From positions 744,001 through 808,000 of the forward strand of contig CANTUR010000130.1 of NCBI GenBank assembly GCA_947683625.1: a stretch of 64,000 nt of DNA, given 5' to 3'. Shown here in pieces: positions 1 through 11,677 of the stretch. A program made the translations under genes and the position numbers. The notes beneath the pieces are model-generated. The model was not told the DNA's origin, searched no databases, and saw nothing but the letters and a program-made list of their open reading frames with translations. Position 1 is the first letter of the stretch. Each line of letters begins with the position of its first letter. This DNA is from Mallotus nudiflorus (lineage: Eukaryota > Streptophyta > Magnoliopsida > Malpighiales > Euphorbiaceae).

Positions 1-618
1 TGATCTCTGTGAATTGTAAGAGTTTTGCCCTCGATTAGAATCTTTATGGTTAGCTGTCGGATACTTGTGACTGCATCAGTTTCATAAAGTGTTGACCATC
101 TTATGATACCGTTATATGCCAGCGGGAGATCCACTATATTGAATAGGTCTTTGATGACTTTCGTTTCTTCAATGTCTCGATTTCCAAATTCCAAAGTTAG
201 CTCTATAATTCTCATTGGTTGTACGGTTCCTCTAAAAGCTTGTAATGGAATTATGGATAGCTTTTAGGTTAGTGACAGAACCTCTCATTGCTTTGTAAGC
301 ATTCCAAGACAGTGCATTGATGGCACTTCCGTCATCGACTAGTAACCTCTTTACTAGATAATTGTTAATGTATGCACTTACCATTGGAGCGTCATTATAG
401 GGGTGCTGAACATGGTCCCTATCTTCAAAATCAAACACGATGATCTCTCTCTTCTTAAGGGTAGGTCCTTCTCGGTGGCTCATTTTAGGTTTTTTCTCGA
501 CGTTTTCTCCTCCGATTATCATGTTAATGACCCCGGTTGGTTCAGTTTGGGCCTTCTTTGGTTGTGGCCTATCTCGCCTTTGCACATCCGGATTCTTGGT
601 TCCTTTGGATGTGTCAGT
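1..618 (-). pseudogene. Tat retrotransposon aspartic protease region
   Basis: This minus-strand fragment encodes the retropepsin-like protease that cuts the Gag-Pol polyprotein. An open stretch (585 to 232) contains the catalytic motif LVDDGSAIN, followed by SWNAYKAMRGS. After residue SITSF a loss of two bases relative to the copy at 57200 creates a stop. Downstream, in another frame, the family sequence resumes (ELTLEFGN, VDLPLAYNGII, LTIKIL) up to base 1. The upstream end at 618 is where the solo LTR inserted. The copy keeps a canonical D in its active site, whereas the related copy near 57120 has LVDNRSAIN. It is not functional because of the frameshift and the separation from gag. Confidence 0.8.
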
Positions 619-676
619 TGTAATATCCCGAGTTTTTAGATAATTTTAAACTGTATCGGGATATGCAGTGTTAATA

Positions 677-729
<53 letters not shown>

Positions 730-3700
730 ATTATTTAATTAGTTTGTTATTTATTAAAGTCATTTTTAATTATTTAAAGATTTTTATGTAAAATTGTTTC
801 GAGAGTTTTATTTTCGGGGAAATTAAAACTTAAATAAATAATTATTAATTATATTGGTCGGTTTTATGAATTTGCATGAGTTCATGCACGATTTTAATTG
901 TCATATTAATATACATACATATACATGTATATGTACACATTTAAATAATTAGGGTTTATTTTTAATTAAATTTATATTATATAGTTTTAATAAATAATGT
1001 GTTATATATATGTTTATGTATGTAAATATTATTATTTTAATATGTGGTGTATAAATATTTTGGAATATAATAATAAAATATTATAATAATTAAAGTTACC
1101 TATATATATATATATATATATATAAATGAAAGTTTAGTTTATTTACAACTCTGCCACTCTCCTTCCCTAAACGTTCCCGACACCATTTTTCCCCCTCCAC
1201 CACTGCAACTTCTATTCTCACACCGGTGGAGTGCCTCTCAGCCATCCTCCTCCTTCCCAAGCTCCCTCTGCCACCTTCTCTTTCCTTTTCCGGCATCGTT
1301 TGGCCGTGAAAAGCCAAAGAACCCGAGAATTGAAGCTAGCTCCGATCACCTTGTTTCCGGCCACCATTTTGAGTGCCACCAGTCTCTATCACTTCCTTGA
1401 GCTCCAGTGAGTGCATTTCTAAGCTTGGTTTCACTTGATTTGGTTTAGATTTTCCTAGGTTTTCAATTTTAAATTTCAATCTATATGAGTTCTTGATTTC
1501 TTTTGAGCTTCGATTCTTATGATTCAAGCTAACTTCCTTAACAAAGATTGATCCTCTTATCTTAATCTACATGCTGTAATTTTTGTGGAATTTTTGGGAA
1601 TTATTTTGATTTTTGTGAATTTTTGATTATTTTATTAATATTTTCTAATTTTCGTAAATTAATTAATTAAATTATGAAATTGTGATTTATGGTGTTTATA
1701 GATGTTGAAATGAATTTTGGAAATTTATTTTTAATTTTTATGATTTTTGTATAATTATTATGAATTTATTTAGTTTAGGTGATTTTTAGAAAATTAGGTT
1801 AATTATGTATTTTGTTAAAATTAATTGATTAATTGAGTATATTTATTGATATTATTGAATTATATGTTGAGAAATTAATTTTTTTGAGTAATTATATTAT
1901 TTTTAGTGAATTTTTGAATAATTATAGTATATTATGTGAAATTATATATAACTAGGGGTATTTTGGTAATTTGGTGATAAATTGGTTAAAAATTTAGTTT
2001 AATTGATTTTAATAATTATTTGAGGTATAAAAATGATTTTTATAAATTATTTAGTATTTTTAACTAATTAAAACTATTTTTCGTAAATTATTTTCAAATT
2101 ATATATAATATACTATTTTTGTAAATAAATGAGTTTTTATTGATTTTTAATATGTTTTAGGGCTAATTATGTAATATGGAGTTATAAAATGTATTTTGGC
2201 TAATATTTATGAATTTATCGAGAATTGTTGATTTTTAATAATATTTTATTAAAATAAGGGTTTTTATGTAATTATCGATGAAATAATTATTTTCAGTGTT
2301 TTAAATGTCTGATTTGCTATATTTTGATTATTCAAGGGTATTTTTAGCATTTCTGACATTTAAATGTGTTCTGTGTATATCTTGTATATCTTGTAAATTG
2401 TAAGCCTTGGTCGGTAGAATTGTAGTTTGGGAGTCCGACCGAGGGGTTGTGTGGCTGTGTATTCTTGAAGTGTGTTTTCTGTGCAGGATCGGCCCTACTT
2501 TTGTAGGGAGATGTCCGTTTTACAAAGGAGATTCTGTCAAAATTTTGATAAATTTCTCGTAAAACGTGACAACCGGTCCGAGTCTAGTTTTAAATCTTTA
2601 ATTGAGTCTTTCCGTAGTAACTCTAGAAGCGTAGAGTTAGAATTTATTCCGATGGTTGTTACTTTATTTTTCTAACTGCGCTGAGACCGAGGTCTAACGA
2701 ATCAGACCCGTCGAGTTTTTCTTGAGGAGCGCACACCAGTGAGTTATTTTACTGTATATATGTACTATCCCGAGTTTTTAGTTATTTTAAACTGCATCAG
2801 GATATGCAGTGTTAATAATTTTTATACATATTTATGATATTTTTATGAGTTTGATATTTATTAAAGCTAATTTTAATTATTTTATATTATTTTGAGTTCT
2901 TTACGTAAAATTTTCCCGGGAATTATATTTTCGGGGAAATTAAGACGTAAATAATTTAATATTAATTATTTTGACTAGTTTTACGAATTTGCATGAACTC
3001 ATACATAATTTTAAAGTGCTAAATAAAATGTATATATGTGTATTTATTTAAATTAAATTAGGGTTTAATTAATTAACTTAATTTTTATTATTTAGTTTTA
3101 ATATTAATTATTAAAAAATATTAAAATATATGTGTGTGGTGAGTATTATTTGTGTGTGGGATTATATATTATTATAATATATAGTGTGGATATATATATA
3201 TACATATATACATTATTATATAACAAAAATATAAAGTTCCCATTATTTACCATTTTGCCCCTTTCTTCCTCCTCTTCTTCCTAATCGGTTTCCGTCTCCC
3301 TCATCGCCTGTCATCCCATTTTCAGGCCGTCAGTGTGCCACCCTGAGCTCCGCCCTTCCCAGCCACCAGCTCCGCCACCCTGAGCTCTGCCCTTCCCAGC
3401 CACCAGCTCCGCCACCCTCTCTTCTCTTCTCCGGCGTCGTTTCACCCTGTTTCAAACGAAAAACCGAAACTTCTTCTCACCATTGATCACAGCGATTCCG
3501 GCCACCATTTTTCACGCTGCCAGTCTCTATCTTCTCCTTGAGCTCTGATGAGTGTGATTCCAAACTTTTTTTCACTTAAAATGGTCTAGATTTCCCTAGG
3601 TTTTGATTTTACATTTTCGGCCATTTAGGGTTTTGAATTTTTTTGAGCTTCAATTTGATTGATTCAAGAAAAATCCCTTCAAAAAATTTGATCCTTGTAT

Positions 3701-6700
3701 CTCTATCTACCTATATGAATTTTTTTGGAATTTTTGGAATTTATTTTGATTTTTGTGAATTTTTGATTATTTTATTAATATTTTCTAATTTTTGAAAATT
3801 AATTAATTAAATTATGAAATTGTGTTTTATGGTAATTATAGGTGTTAAAATGAATTTTAGAAATTTATTTTTAATTTTTGTGAATTTTATATAATTATTT
3901 GGAATTTATTTAATTTATGTAATTTTGGGAAAATTAGGTTAATTATGTGTTTAATTGAAATTAATTGGTTAATTGAGTATATTTATTGATATTATTGAAT
4001 TATATGTTGAGAAAATTAATTTTGAGTAATTATACTATTTTTGGTGAATTTTTTGATTAATTTTAGTGAATTTATATATATAGGGGTATTTTGGTAATTT
4101 GACACTAAATTGGTTAAAAATGTAATTAAATTGGTTTTAATAGTTATTTAGGGTATAAAAATGATTTCTACAATTATTTAGTATTTTTAACTAATTAAAA
4201 CTATTTTTCGTAAATTATTTTCAAATTATATATATAATATACGATTTTTCTATATAAATGAGTTTTTATCGGTTTTTAATGAGTTTTAGGGTTAATTATG
4301 TAATTTGGATTTATAAGATGTATTTTTATTAAAAAGGGCATTTTCGGTATTTTGTAATTGTTCTGTGAATTGTGAACCTCGGTCGGTGAATTGTAGTTTG
4401 GAGTCCGACCGAGGGATTATGGTTGTGAATTCTGTATTTATTTTCGAAGTGTATTTCTTTGCAGGACCGGCTCTACTCTTTGAGTAGAGAGATGTCCGTT
4501 TTACAGAGGAGGTTCTGCCGGATTTTTGGTAGAATTCTCGTAAAATGTGATATCTAGTCGAATTCTGATCCTAATTTTGTGTCTAGTATTCTAAATCGAG
4601 TTTCTAGGAATTTCCATTAGATTTATTCTGATTTTCTGTTGTCGTTTGTTTGTTTAATTGCACCGAGACCGAGGCCTAGTGGACCAGGCCCGTCGGACCC
4701 ATCTCGTGGAGCGCAATAACAGTGAGTTGTTATTTTATATATAAATGTTTTAGGGTGCATGTTTTAGAAATGTATGGTTTATTTTGATAAAATATGCATA
4801 AATGATTTAATTAGTACTTAGGTTTATTTTTGGTATATTTTTGATATATTTTAAATTATATGCATGTTTTATTAAACATTTATACTTAAGATGTTTTTAA
4901 ATATATTTCTAGTTTATTTCGCAATTATATTGTATTTATTTGACGTATATGTACTCGAAATATATCTGGTTTACTTTTGGTATATTTCTAGTATATATAT
5001 GGTTTATGTTGCTATTTTATTTAATATCATGCATCATTTGTTTTAATAATGTATGTTTTATATATTAATGAAGGATATCAATAGAACGTGCTACCTAGTA
5101 GGCAACATTAGGACTGAGTATGTATCGGTACGCTGATAGCATTTAGGCTTTATTGCTAACCATTTATGGATATTGATTGGATGGATTGATTTGATTTAAT
5201 GTGTGATATGATTTGAGAGTGTGATTGCTGGAGCTCGGTTGACCAGGTGTCTCGGGGCTAATCACACTGATAGTCAGACTGTTGGAGCTCGGTTGACTTA
5301 GTGTCTTGGGGCCAGTCTACTGTCCAAATGGAATAAGTGAACTTATTTGGAATAAATGAGCCTGTATGGCTAAAGTGTTGTTTAACACTGTTTTGAGGTT
5401 GCGATTTTCTAGGGTTCTATTTGATCCTTTATAAACGATGATTTTCATAAAATATATAAAATGATTTTGTCGCATCTATGTGTATTTGCTTGTATATATA
5501 TTTATTATATATATACTATTAACTGTGTGCATTGTCATTTTGTATGCATGTATATATATTATAACAATTCACTCAGTGAGGTCTGACTCCCCTCCGTTGA
5601 CTATTTTTCAGGAGAGTTATCGTCTTCAGACCTCAGTAGCAGACCCTTACGTCGGATTTCTTCCACCCTGGCTTCACTATGTAAACTGCTTATCTGAGTT
5701 TTATTTTATAATCTAGACACTGCAGTAGTTGTTAATTGTAAAAGGGTTATGTATTATGTTTATGTGAATTATGTATTTTAAATATTGTATTGGATTTGTA
5801 TTAAAAATTTATTTATATATAAGATGAGTTGTTCGATTTAATATCATTGGTGGATTATTATTTTAATATTTATGATTTATTTCCGCTGCATAATATTTTA
5901 ATTATGTTATTATTATTATTGTATGTTTTATTTTATTTTAAGGCTTGCTACAGGTTACAGATTTGAAATAATTCCTGTTCCCTAGCACCGGTCATGGCCC
6001 CTGTTTTGGGTCATGACAATCTATATGCATTGCATATATGATGCATCACTTAGGGTTTCTTATGTTCATTATATGTTTTTAAAGTGATTTAAATTATAAT
6101 GTTTTTGGTATATCTAGGGTTTGTATTTTTGTATATATGCATGTTAAATAATTATGTATGTTATTTTGATATATGCACGTTAAATAATTAGGTGTATGTT
6201 TAATAAATTTTAGTATATATACATGTTTAAAATGTACATTTAGTCATAATTATTTTATTAAATGATTAGTATACTTTAGGTATAGTTTCAGTATATTTTA
6301 GGTTTATTCTTAAATAATTGCATGCTATATTATGAACCTACACTTAAATTGTTTTTAAATTTATTTTGGTATATTTTTGATATATTTCCAAATAAATGCA
6401 TGTTTTATTATTAATTTAACCTAACACATTAGTGGTATACTTAGGGTTTATTTGTGATATATGCATGCTAGAAAATTAGGTTATTTTGGTATATTGTGAA
6501 TATATGTTAACCCTAAACGCATGTTTTAGTACATACACATATTTAAATGAATATTTATACATAATTGTTTTATTAAGTTATTTGTGTACTTAGGGTATAT
6601 TCTTTGTATATTTAGGTAAATTTTTAAACAAATGCATTTTGTATTATTAAAATACACTTAAATTGTTTTTAACTATATTAATGGTTTATCTTTAGTATAT

Positions 6701-7915
6701 TTCATATTTTATTTAACATATATATACCCAAAATATACTGGGTATATTTTAGGTATATTTTTGGTATATATATATGGTTGATTTTACTATTATGAATATT
6801 ATTCTACATTAATTATTTTTCGAATGAATGATTTATTTTAAATGAAGGATATCAATAGAACGTGCTTCTTAGTGAGCAGCATTAGGATTGTGTACGTACC
6901 GGTGCGATAGATAAGGGTTGAGTGAGAATTAATTTTGGTGATTATAATTGATTTGATTGATTTGACTAGATTAATGGTATGATAGATAGTGTGATTGCTG
7001 GAACTCGGTTGACCAAGTGTCTCGGGGCTAATCACACTGATAGTCAGACTGCTGGAGCTCGGTTGACTTAATGTCTCGGGGCCAGTCTACTGTCCATAAT
7101 GGAATAAATGATATATTGATTTGATTGAGATGTGAGATGATAGATAGTGTGATTACTGGAGCTCGGTTGACCAAGTGTCTCGGGGCTAATCACACTGACA
7201 GCGAGACTGCTGGAGCTCGGTGGACTTAGTGTCTCGGGGCCAATCTGCTGCCCAGATTGGAATAAGTGTTCTATTTGGAATCAAGTGAGCCTGTATGGCT
7301 AGAGTGATGATGGGGTTGATTGAGGTTGCTATTATTAGGGTTCTATGGATCCTTCATGAATTAAACTAAACGTTTTCTGCATTTAGTATATTTATATAAG
7401 CAGAGTTGGCATATGTGTGGAATGCGTGAATATATATATATGTGAATGCATGATTGGATATATTTTAGATTGCATGTATATATAGTATAATAATTCACTT
7501 AGTGAGGTCTGACCGCCCTCAATTATTTTTTTTCAGAAGATCCTATATCGTCAGACCTTAGTAGTAGAGTTCCTCATCGGTGTTCTTTCGTTCCGGCTAT
7601 TTTATGTAGATGTATATTTTGAACTTTGAATCGTATTATAGAAACTGTAGTAGTTGTGTTATTGTATCAGAAGAGTATTATTTTGTTTTAATATTTAATA
7701 CTCAGAGAGTGTATCCGATCATTGTATGAATACATTTATTTATGGAAGGATTTGGAGTATGTACTTTGTATATTGATTCAGAAAAATTTTAATTTTGTCG
7801 TACTTTTTATTTATTTATTGCATGATTTTATTTTCTAAGGCTTGCTACGGGTTCCGGATTCAAAAGAATTCCTGTTCCCTAGCGCCGATTATGACTCCTA
7901 GTATGGGTCGTGACA
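619..7915 (+). mobile_element. Solo giant LTR, copy A (long subfamily), interrupted by copy B
   Basis: A single LTR starts TGTAATATCCCGAG and ends GGGTCGTGACA, with no internal region attached. It is flanked by TCAGT/TTAGT. Removing nested copy B (2761-6018) and its 5-bp duplication leaves about 4.03 kb, close to the LTRs of the complete element at 40602-52110. Recognisable parts are an (AT)n tract near the start (680-726), a TATA-like AT run at 1099-1124, a C-rich leader, splice-site-like junctions (1407, 2486, 2739, 7536), and four hairpin modules (6989-7247). Solo LTRs arise by recombination between the two LTRs of a full element. Family identity is inferred from the complete Tekay/Del-type copy in this window. 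Confidence 0.85.
2761..6018 (+). mobile_element. Solo giant LTR, copy B (short subfamily), nested in copy A
   Basis: This 3258-bp LTR starts TGTACTATCCCGAG and ends GGGTCATGACA and sits inside copy A in the same orientation. The flanks are ATATA (2756-2760) and ATCTA (6019-6023), a plausible but imperfect duplication in an AT-rich site. The ends of copy A on either side join to match the uninterrupted copies D and E. It carries two hairpin modules (5219-5318), and TGAGGTCTGA (5577-5586) pairs exactly with TCAGACCTCA (5626-5635) around a CAG acceptor-like site at 5611. Its length matches copy C (3251 bp), so B and C form a shorter subfamily. Confidence 0.85.
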
Positions 7916-7934
7916 TTAGTGAAGTTGCCGAGTC

Positions 7935-9348
7935 TGCCATTCTGCACTAGTCTTTTTATGGCATTCTTTAATTCTCTGCAGGCCTCGGTGTCATGCCTAT
8001 AGTTCCGGTAATACTAGGAATAGTGCCCTTTGTTTGACCCATATGAGGATTCTGGATTTAAAGGTATTTAAGGGTGTATACTGTCGGCTTCCTTTTCAAA
8101 TCTTTCCACTGGGTTTCTGAAATTTGTTCATGGGAAGTTTGCTCTTCTAGATCTTGATCTTTCTTCTTTAGTTGGTGGTTTTTCTTCCTCCCTTCGCTTC
8201 TTTCTATCTTTATCCATTTTTATCATTTTGATTGCCATGGCCATCACCTTCGTGAAAGTGCAAGGTTCTTTTATCATTATCTTGTCTTTGAGTTTTCTGA
8301 GTCTATTACCATTCTTGAGGGCTTCGATAACAACTTCATCTATAAGATTTTTGATTTGCATGGCCACTTTATTAAATTGATCTAGGTAGCTTCGTAGTGA
8401 TTCATCAACCTCTTGTTGACACATTCAGAGGTCATTAATGTTTTTGGCTGGGGGAATGTTAGTGATGAATCTAGTTCAGAACTTTTCTGTTAGGTCTTCA
8501 AAAGAAGTGATGGAGTTCTTAGGAAGTCGATGAAACCATTTTTTAGCATTCTTTATAAGCGTGATTGGGAAAACCTTGCACATGATTCCATCATTTACGT
8601 TTTGGAGCAATATTCTTATTCTAAATGAGGATATGTGGTTGATAGGATCTCTAGTTTTATCATATTAATCCAGTTGTGGCATCTTGAACTTAGTTGGGAT
8701 CTCTGTATGGATTATCTTCCTTGTGAAGGCTGTTCTACCTTCCATAACACATTTATCTCCTTTCCTTAGTCTCGTTTGGGCTTTGTGTATAACCTCTTTA
8801 ACCTTTTGGGTTAATTTTGAATTGGCAAGAGCCAAAATTGTTGAGCTAGATTCCCCATTTGGAAGTTTACTCTTCCTTTTGCTCCCTTTAGGTAATTCTG
8901 GAGATGTGATGTTTTCTGTGTTAGCTGGTCTAGGGTTGCCTCTTTGAATTAAGGTATTCAATTGTTATTGCATTAGGGCTATATGAGCTTGAATGTTTTG
9001 TATCATTGCTTCTTTATTTATTAGGGTCAGGTTGAGTGCTTGGGTTACAGTGTTTAGGTTAGACATAATTATGGCTGGTGTATCTGTTAGATTTGAAAAA
9101 GGTATGGAGGGTATAGGTTAGTGATGGTGTTATAATATGGCATAATATAGGAAGTTGGTGCTAAAAGCCGACCACCCCTAAGTGTTTCCAAGAGGAATGT
9201 GCATACCATCAGATGAAGGTTCAGTATACTGGAAAGGGGTTAGAGGTACTGTCGTGAGGAGAGGTGTTGACATATTAATTGGAGGAATGGGGGCAGAGTG
9301 GTTGGTGTGAGTGTCAGGAGTCGAGATTGGCGGTGGGCTAGAAGTCAT
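7935..9348 (-). pseudogene. Tat retrotransposon gag, decayed
   Basis: This is the structural Gag protein of the minus-strand Tat element. A start codon at 9348 opens MTSSPPP, as in the 55-kb copy (MTSSPPQ at 55374). Recognisable blocks are NLNTVTQALNL (near 9060), IPTKFKMPQLD (near 8680), KWFHRLPKNSITSFEDLTE (near 8500), and the basic tail RRREEEKPPTKEERSRSRR (near 8150). The final block RNYRHDTEACRELKNAIKRL (near 7990) matches the zinc-knuckle-like segment of the family. Several stops break the frame, for example a former Q codon after MPQLD and another before MCQQEVDESLRSYL. It is non-coding now. Confidence 0.8.
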
Positions 9349-9398
9349 AGTGTCAACGTCTTATTTTGGCAAATGCAAGAATGACTTTTTCCTAAGAG

Positions 9399-9416
9399 TT
9401 CCCACTGACGATGCCA
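9399..9416 (-). promoter_or_regulatory. Primer-binding site of the minus-strand Tat element
   Basis: Read on the minus strand, TGGCATCGTCAGTGGGAA follows two bases after the LTR end. It is a mutated form of TGGCGCTGTCTGTGGGAA, found at the same place in the element at 55306 and in the non-autonomous element at 10897. It would have primed minus-strand DNA synthesis from a tRNA. Confidence 0.75.
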
Positions 9417-9418
9417 TT

Positions 9419-9830
9419 TAATAACGTGCTTTCCAGAACTCTTGAGCTAGAACCCTGTAAGTGGTCAACAAAGGGCAATGTGAGAAGTGGGGAGGATACC
9501 CACAAACCCTCTGATGCTTAAGTCAGAGTATATAGAGAGAGAATTTAGAGAGAGAAGGAGATCAATCAGAATACAAAAGAATAAAATGAATGAGAATGAG
9601 GGATATGGGGTCTTATTTATAGTGATAGTGATGTTCAAACCTGAAAGGAATAGGATTCCTATTTGACTAGGAATCCTAAACCAAGTAGGAGAGTGTTCCT
9701 TCTTTTTTGGGAGTTTTTTGTCAGGAACCTTTTCCTGGATGTCTTTGGTTGTCTTTCCTTTCCAAGTAACCTGTATAGGAAATAAAAACCTTAATTAATA
9801 TATATATGTGGGGTATCAATACCCATAACA
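9419..9830 (-). repeat. 5' LTR of the minus-strand Tat element
   Basis: This 412-bp LTR begins TGTTATGGGTATTGATACC at 9830 and ends GTTATTA at 9419 (TA in place of the usual CA). It contains a TATA box (minus strand CACTATAAATAAG near 9620) and the segment GACTTAAGCATCAGAGGG near 9515, which is shared with the LTR at 54885-55303 and, more loosely, with the LTRs of the element at 10418-14074. Its promoter would drive leftward transcription. Confidence 0.8.
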
Positions 9831-10417
9831 TTAGAAACACAAATCCAAAAACATAATGAGAAAAAAATACAATCCAAGAATCACCCAAGTGCCAATAACA
9901 AAAAGTTTTGACATCCACTCATCAAATTAATTAAAAAGAACCCATGAATTGATAAAAATTTATCTAACACCTATAGCAATAAAAATGAAAATTCAAAAAT
10001 AGAAAAAGAAGAATAAACATTGATAATAATTGTTTGAACTTTTTTTGTTGCTAAAAATTCTTAATGGAGTTAAATTTGTAAATTTTGTTATAGTTAGTGA
10101 TGAATTTGGGAAAAAGATAAAGAAAGTGATGAATTTAGGAGAAATCATGAAGAGAATGAAGAGAAGAAGAAGAAAACCGTATAAATGAAAAGAAAATATT
10201 GTAACAACATAATAATAAAGAAAAGCAAAGTTAATTTAAATTTTTTTTTTAACTTTTTACGTGAGTTTTATTTATGTAATTTTTTCTCAGAAAAATTACA
10301 CTAAACCAAATCCATCCAATTCAGGTCTCAAAATCTATTTTATAACATAAATGTTTTTATTATAGTAGTAATAATAATAATAATAATAATAATGATGATG
10401 ATGATGATGATGATGAT
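9831..10417. other. AT-rich spacer with a trinucleotide microsatellite
   Basis: No gene is visible between the Tat 5' LTR and the next LTR element. The right end (about 10368-10417) is a compound microsatellite of TAA units followed by ATG units. The LTR element at 10418 inserted in or next to this run, so its target duplication cannot be read with certainty. Confidence 0.6.
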
Positions 10418-10894
10418 TGATAACTCATATTAATATCCTATTATAATAAGGGATATATTCTACCAAAAAGGAGAATTACTCGAATAAGAAGAAATCTTAA
10501 TAAAAAAGTTTATTTCAATTAGGAAGATTAACTACAAAGGAAGTCTCATCCTCTCCTAAATAAGGCAATCCTACAAGACTAAGGAATCATATTCCTAAGA
10601 GGTTTGAGCAATATCTCGTCCTATAAATACATCTCATGACATCTCATTTCATTCATGTTCTCATCATACAACATCACCAAGACATCATTCCATCACCTCA
10701 TCATCACAAACAATAATCCTTTACTCCTTTATTCTTTATTCTCTACTCTATTATGCCTATTTGCTTTATTATATTTTTCCTCATACCATTACTGACTTAA
10801 GCTTCGGAGTGTTTATGGGGGAAACACCGCCCCTTTGCTCGTTCTCCTTGTCGATACAGGTTCCATATGAAAAAATATCAATTTAGAGTTGTCA
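10418..10894 (+). repeat. 5' LTR of the non-autonomous element
   Basis: It starts TGATAACTCATATTAATATC and ends GAGTTGTCA. A TATA box (CCTATAAATACATC near 10621) precedes a long C- and T-rich leader that is repeated almost unchanged in the 3' LTR. The two LTRs differ by scattered substitutions and small indels, so the insertion is not recent. Confidence 0.85.
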
Positions 10895-10896
10895 AG

Positions 10897-10914
10897 TGGC
10901 GCTGTCTGTGGGAA
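10897..10914 (+). promoter_or_regulatory. Primer-binding site of the non-autonomous element
   Basis: TGGCGCTGTCTGTGGGAA lies two bases after the 5' LTR, identical to the site at 55306-55323 in the Tat element with coding regions. This is direct support for use of the same primer tRNA and for cross-mobilisation. Confidence 0.8.
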
Positions 10915-11188
10915 AAAGATAAAATTCAATTTTGAATTATCTTTACTTGTTTGGAATCTAGCTCGATCACTTAAGGAAAGTAGCCAAATCAAACTTTCGA
11001 TTGTGAAAAATTCCAATTTAGTCATCAACAATAAATTCAAATTAAAATGTTTTAGAGATTATTCTTTCCTATCATTACTACAAAATCCACTGTGCATCGC
11101 AAGGTTACAACAGTGGAAGGAGTAATAAAAGAAAGGGTAACGATAAAAAGCTGCATAAGGTTTTACAAAGTTAAGATTCTATGATGGT

Positions 11189-11640
11189 GTGTCCAAGTCC
11201 GAGCATCAAGGATTCCAGGCATCCATGTTCGAGCATCCAAGTCCGAGCATAAATGAGTCTGGGCATCCAAGTCCAAGCATTAAAAGTTTGGGCATTAAGG
11301 ATTTTGGGCATCTAAGTCCAAGCATCAAGAGTCCGGGCATCAAGGATTCTGGGCATCCAAGTCCGAGCATCAAGGATTTCGGGCATCCAAGTCCGAGCAT
11401 CAAGGATTTCGGGCATCCAAGTTTGAGCATTAAGGAGTCTGGGCATCCAAGTCTTGGACATCAGGGAGTTCGGCCATCTAAATCCGAGCATCAAGGATTT
11501 CGGGCATCCAAGTCTAAGCATCAAGAGTCTGGGCATCCAAGTTCAAGCATCAAAGAGTCCAGGCATCCAAGTCCGAGGATCAAAGAGTCCAAGCATTCGA
11601 GTCTGAACATTCGGAGTTTAAACCACGTACAAGGTGCTAA
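11189..11640 (+). repeat. 30-bp tandem array with an open repeat-peptide frame
   Basis: About 15 degenerate units of roughly 30 bp, typified by GGGCATCCAAGTCCGAG followed by CATCAAGGATTTC, lie in the element's interior. Because 30 is divisible by three, one frame stays open for 162 codons (11189-11677) and would encode a ten-residue repeat close to GHPSPSIKDF. Frames on the other strand are open for the same reason. Unit lengths vary slightly (28-32 bp) at the left end. Tandem subrepeats inside Tat-lineage elements are known to seed satellite DNA; whether this peptide is ever made cannot be judged here. Confidence 0.85.
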
Positions 11641-11677
11641 GGAGTATAATATACTTAAAACTCAGACAGCAACATAG

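Larger units (their letters stand above)
1..9830 (-). mobile_element. Tat-lineage Ty3/gypsy retrotransposon, left part outside window, split by a nested solo LTR
   Basis: This is a decayed LTR retrotransposon read on the minus strand. In transcription order it has a 5' LTR (9419-9830), a primer-binding site (9399-9416), gag (about 9348 to 7935) and a protease region (618 to 1); the rest of pol and the 3' LTR lie beyond the left edge. A giant solo LTR (619-7915) interrupts it between the zinc-knuckle region and the protease. The 5-bp flanks TCAGT (614-618) and TTAGT (7916-7920) differ by one C/T change and are taken as the target duplication. Gag, the protease and the LTR match the plus-strand Tat element at 54885-64000, so both belong to one family. 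The Tat assignment rests on the reverse transcriptase and dual RNase H of that second copy. Confidence 0.85.

Noticed and set aside
2472..2675. Short ORF (MFSVQDRPYF start) repeated in several LTR copies, also at 38057-38476, 42518-42877 and 49764-50123
   Set aside because: The frames differ in length and ending between copies, and similarity follows the DNA repeat. I treat it as part of the exon-like block of the LTR, not as a gene.
8684..8947. Plus-strand ORF of 87 codons
   Set aside because: It is the reverse frame of the decayed Tat gag on the minus strand.
11206..11536. Two minus-strand ORFs of 74 codons
   Set aside because: They are mirror frames of the 30-bp tandem array, open only because the unit length is a multiple of three.
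11189..11640. CRISPR-like array of regular 30-bp units
   Set aside because: The units are directly adjacent with no unique spacers, lie inside an LTR element in a plant genome, and have no cas genes. It is a tandem repeat.
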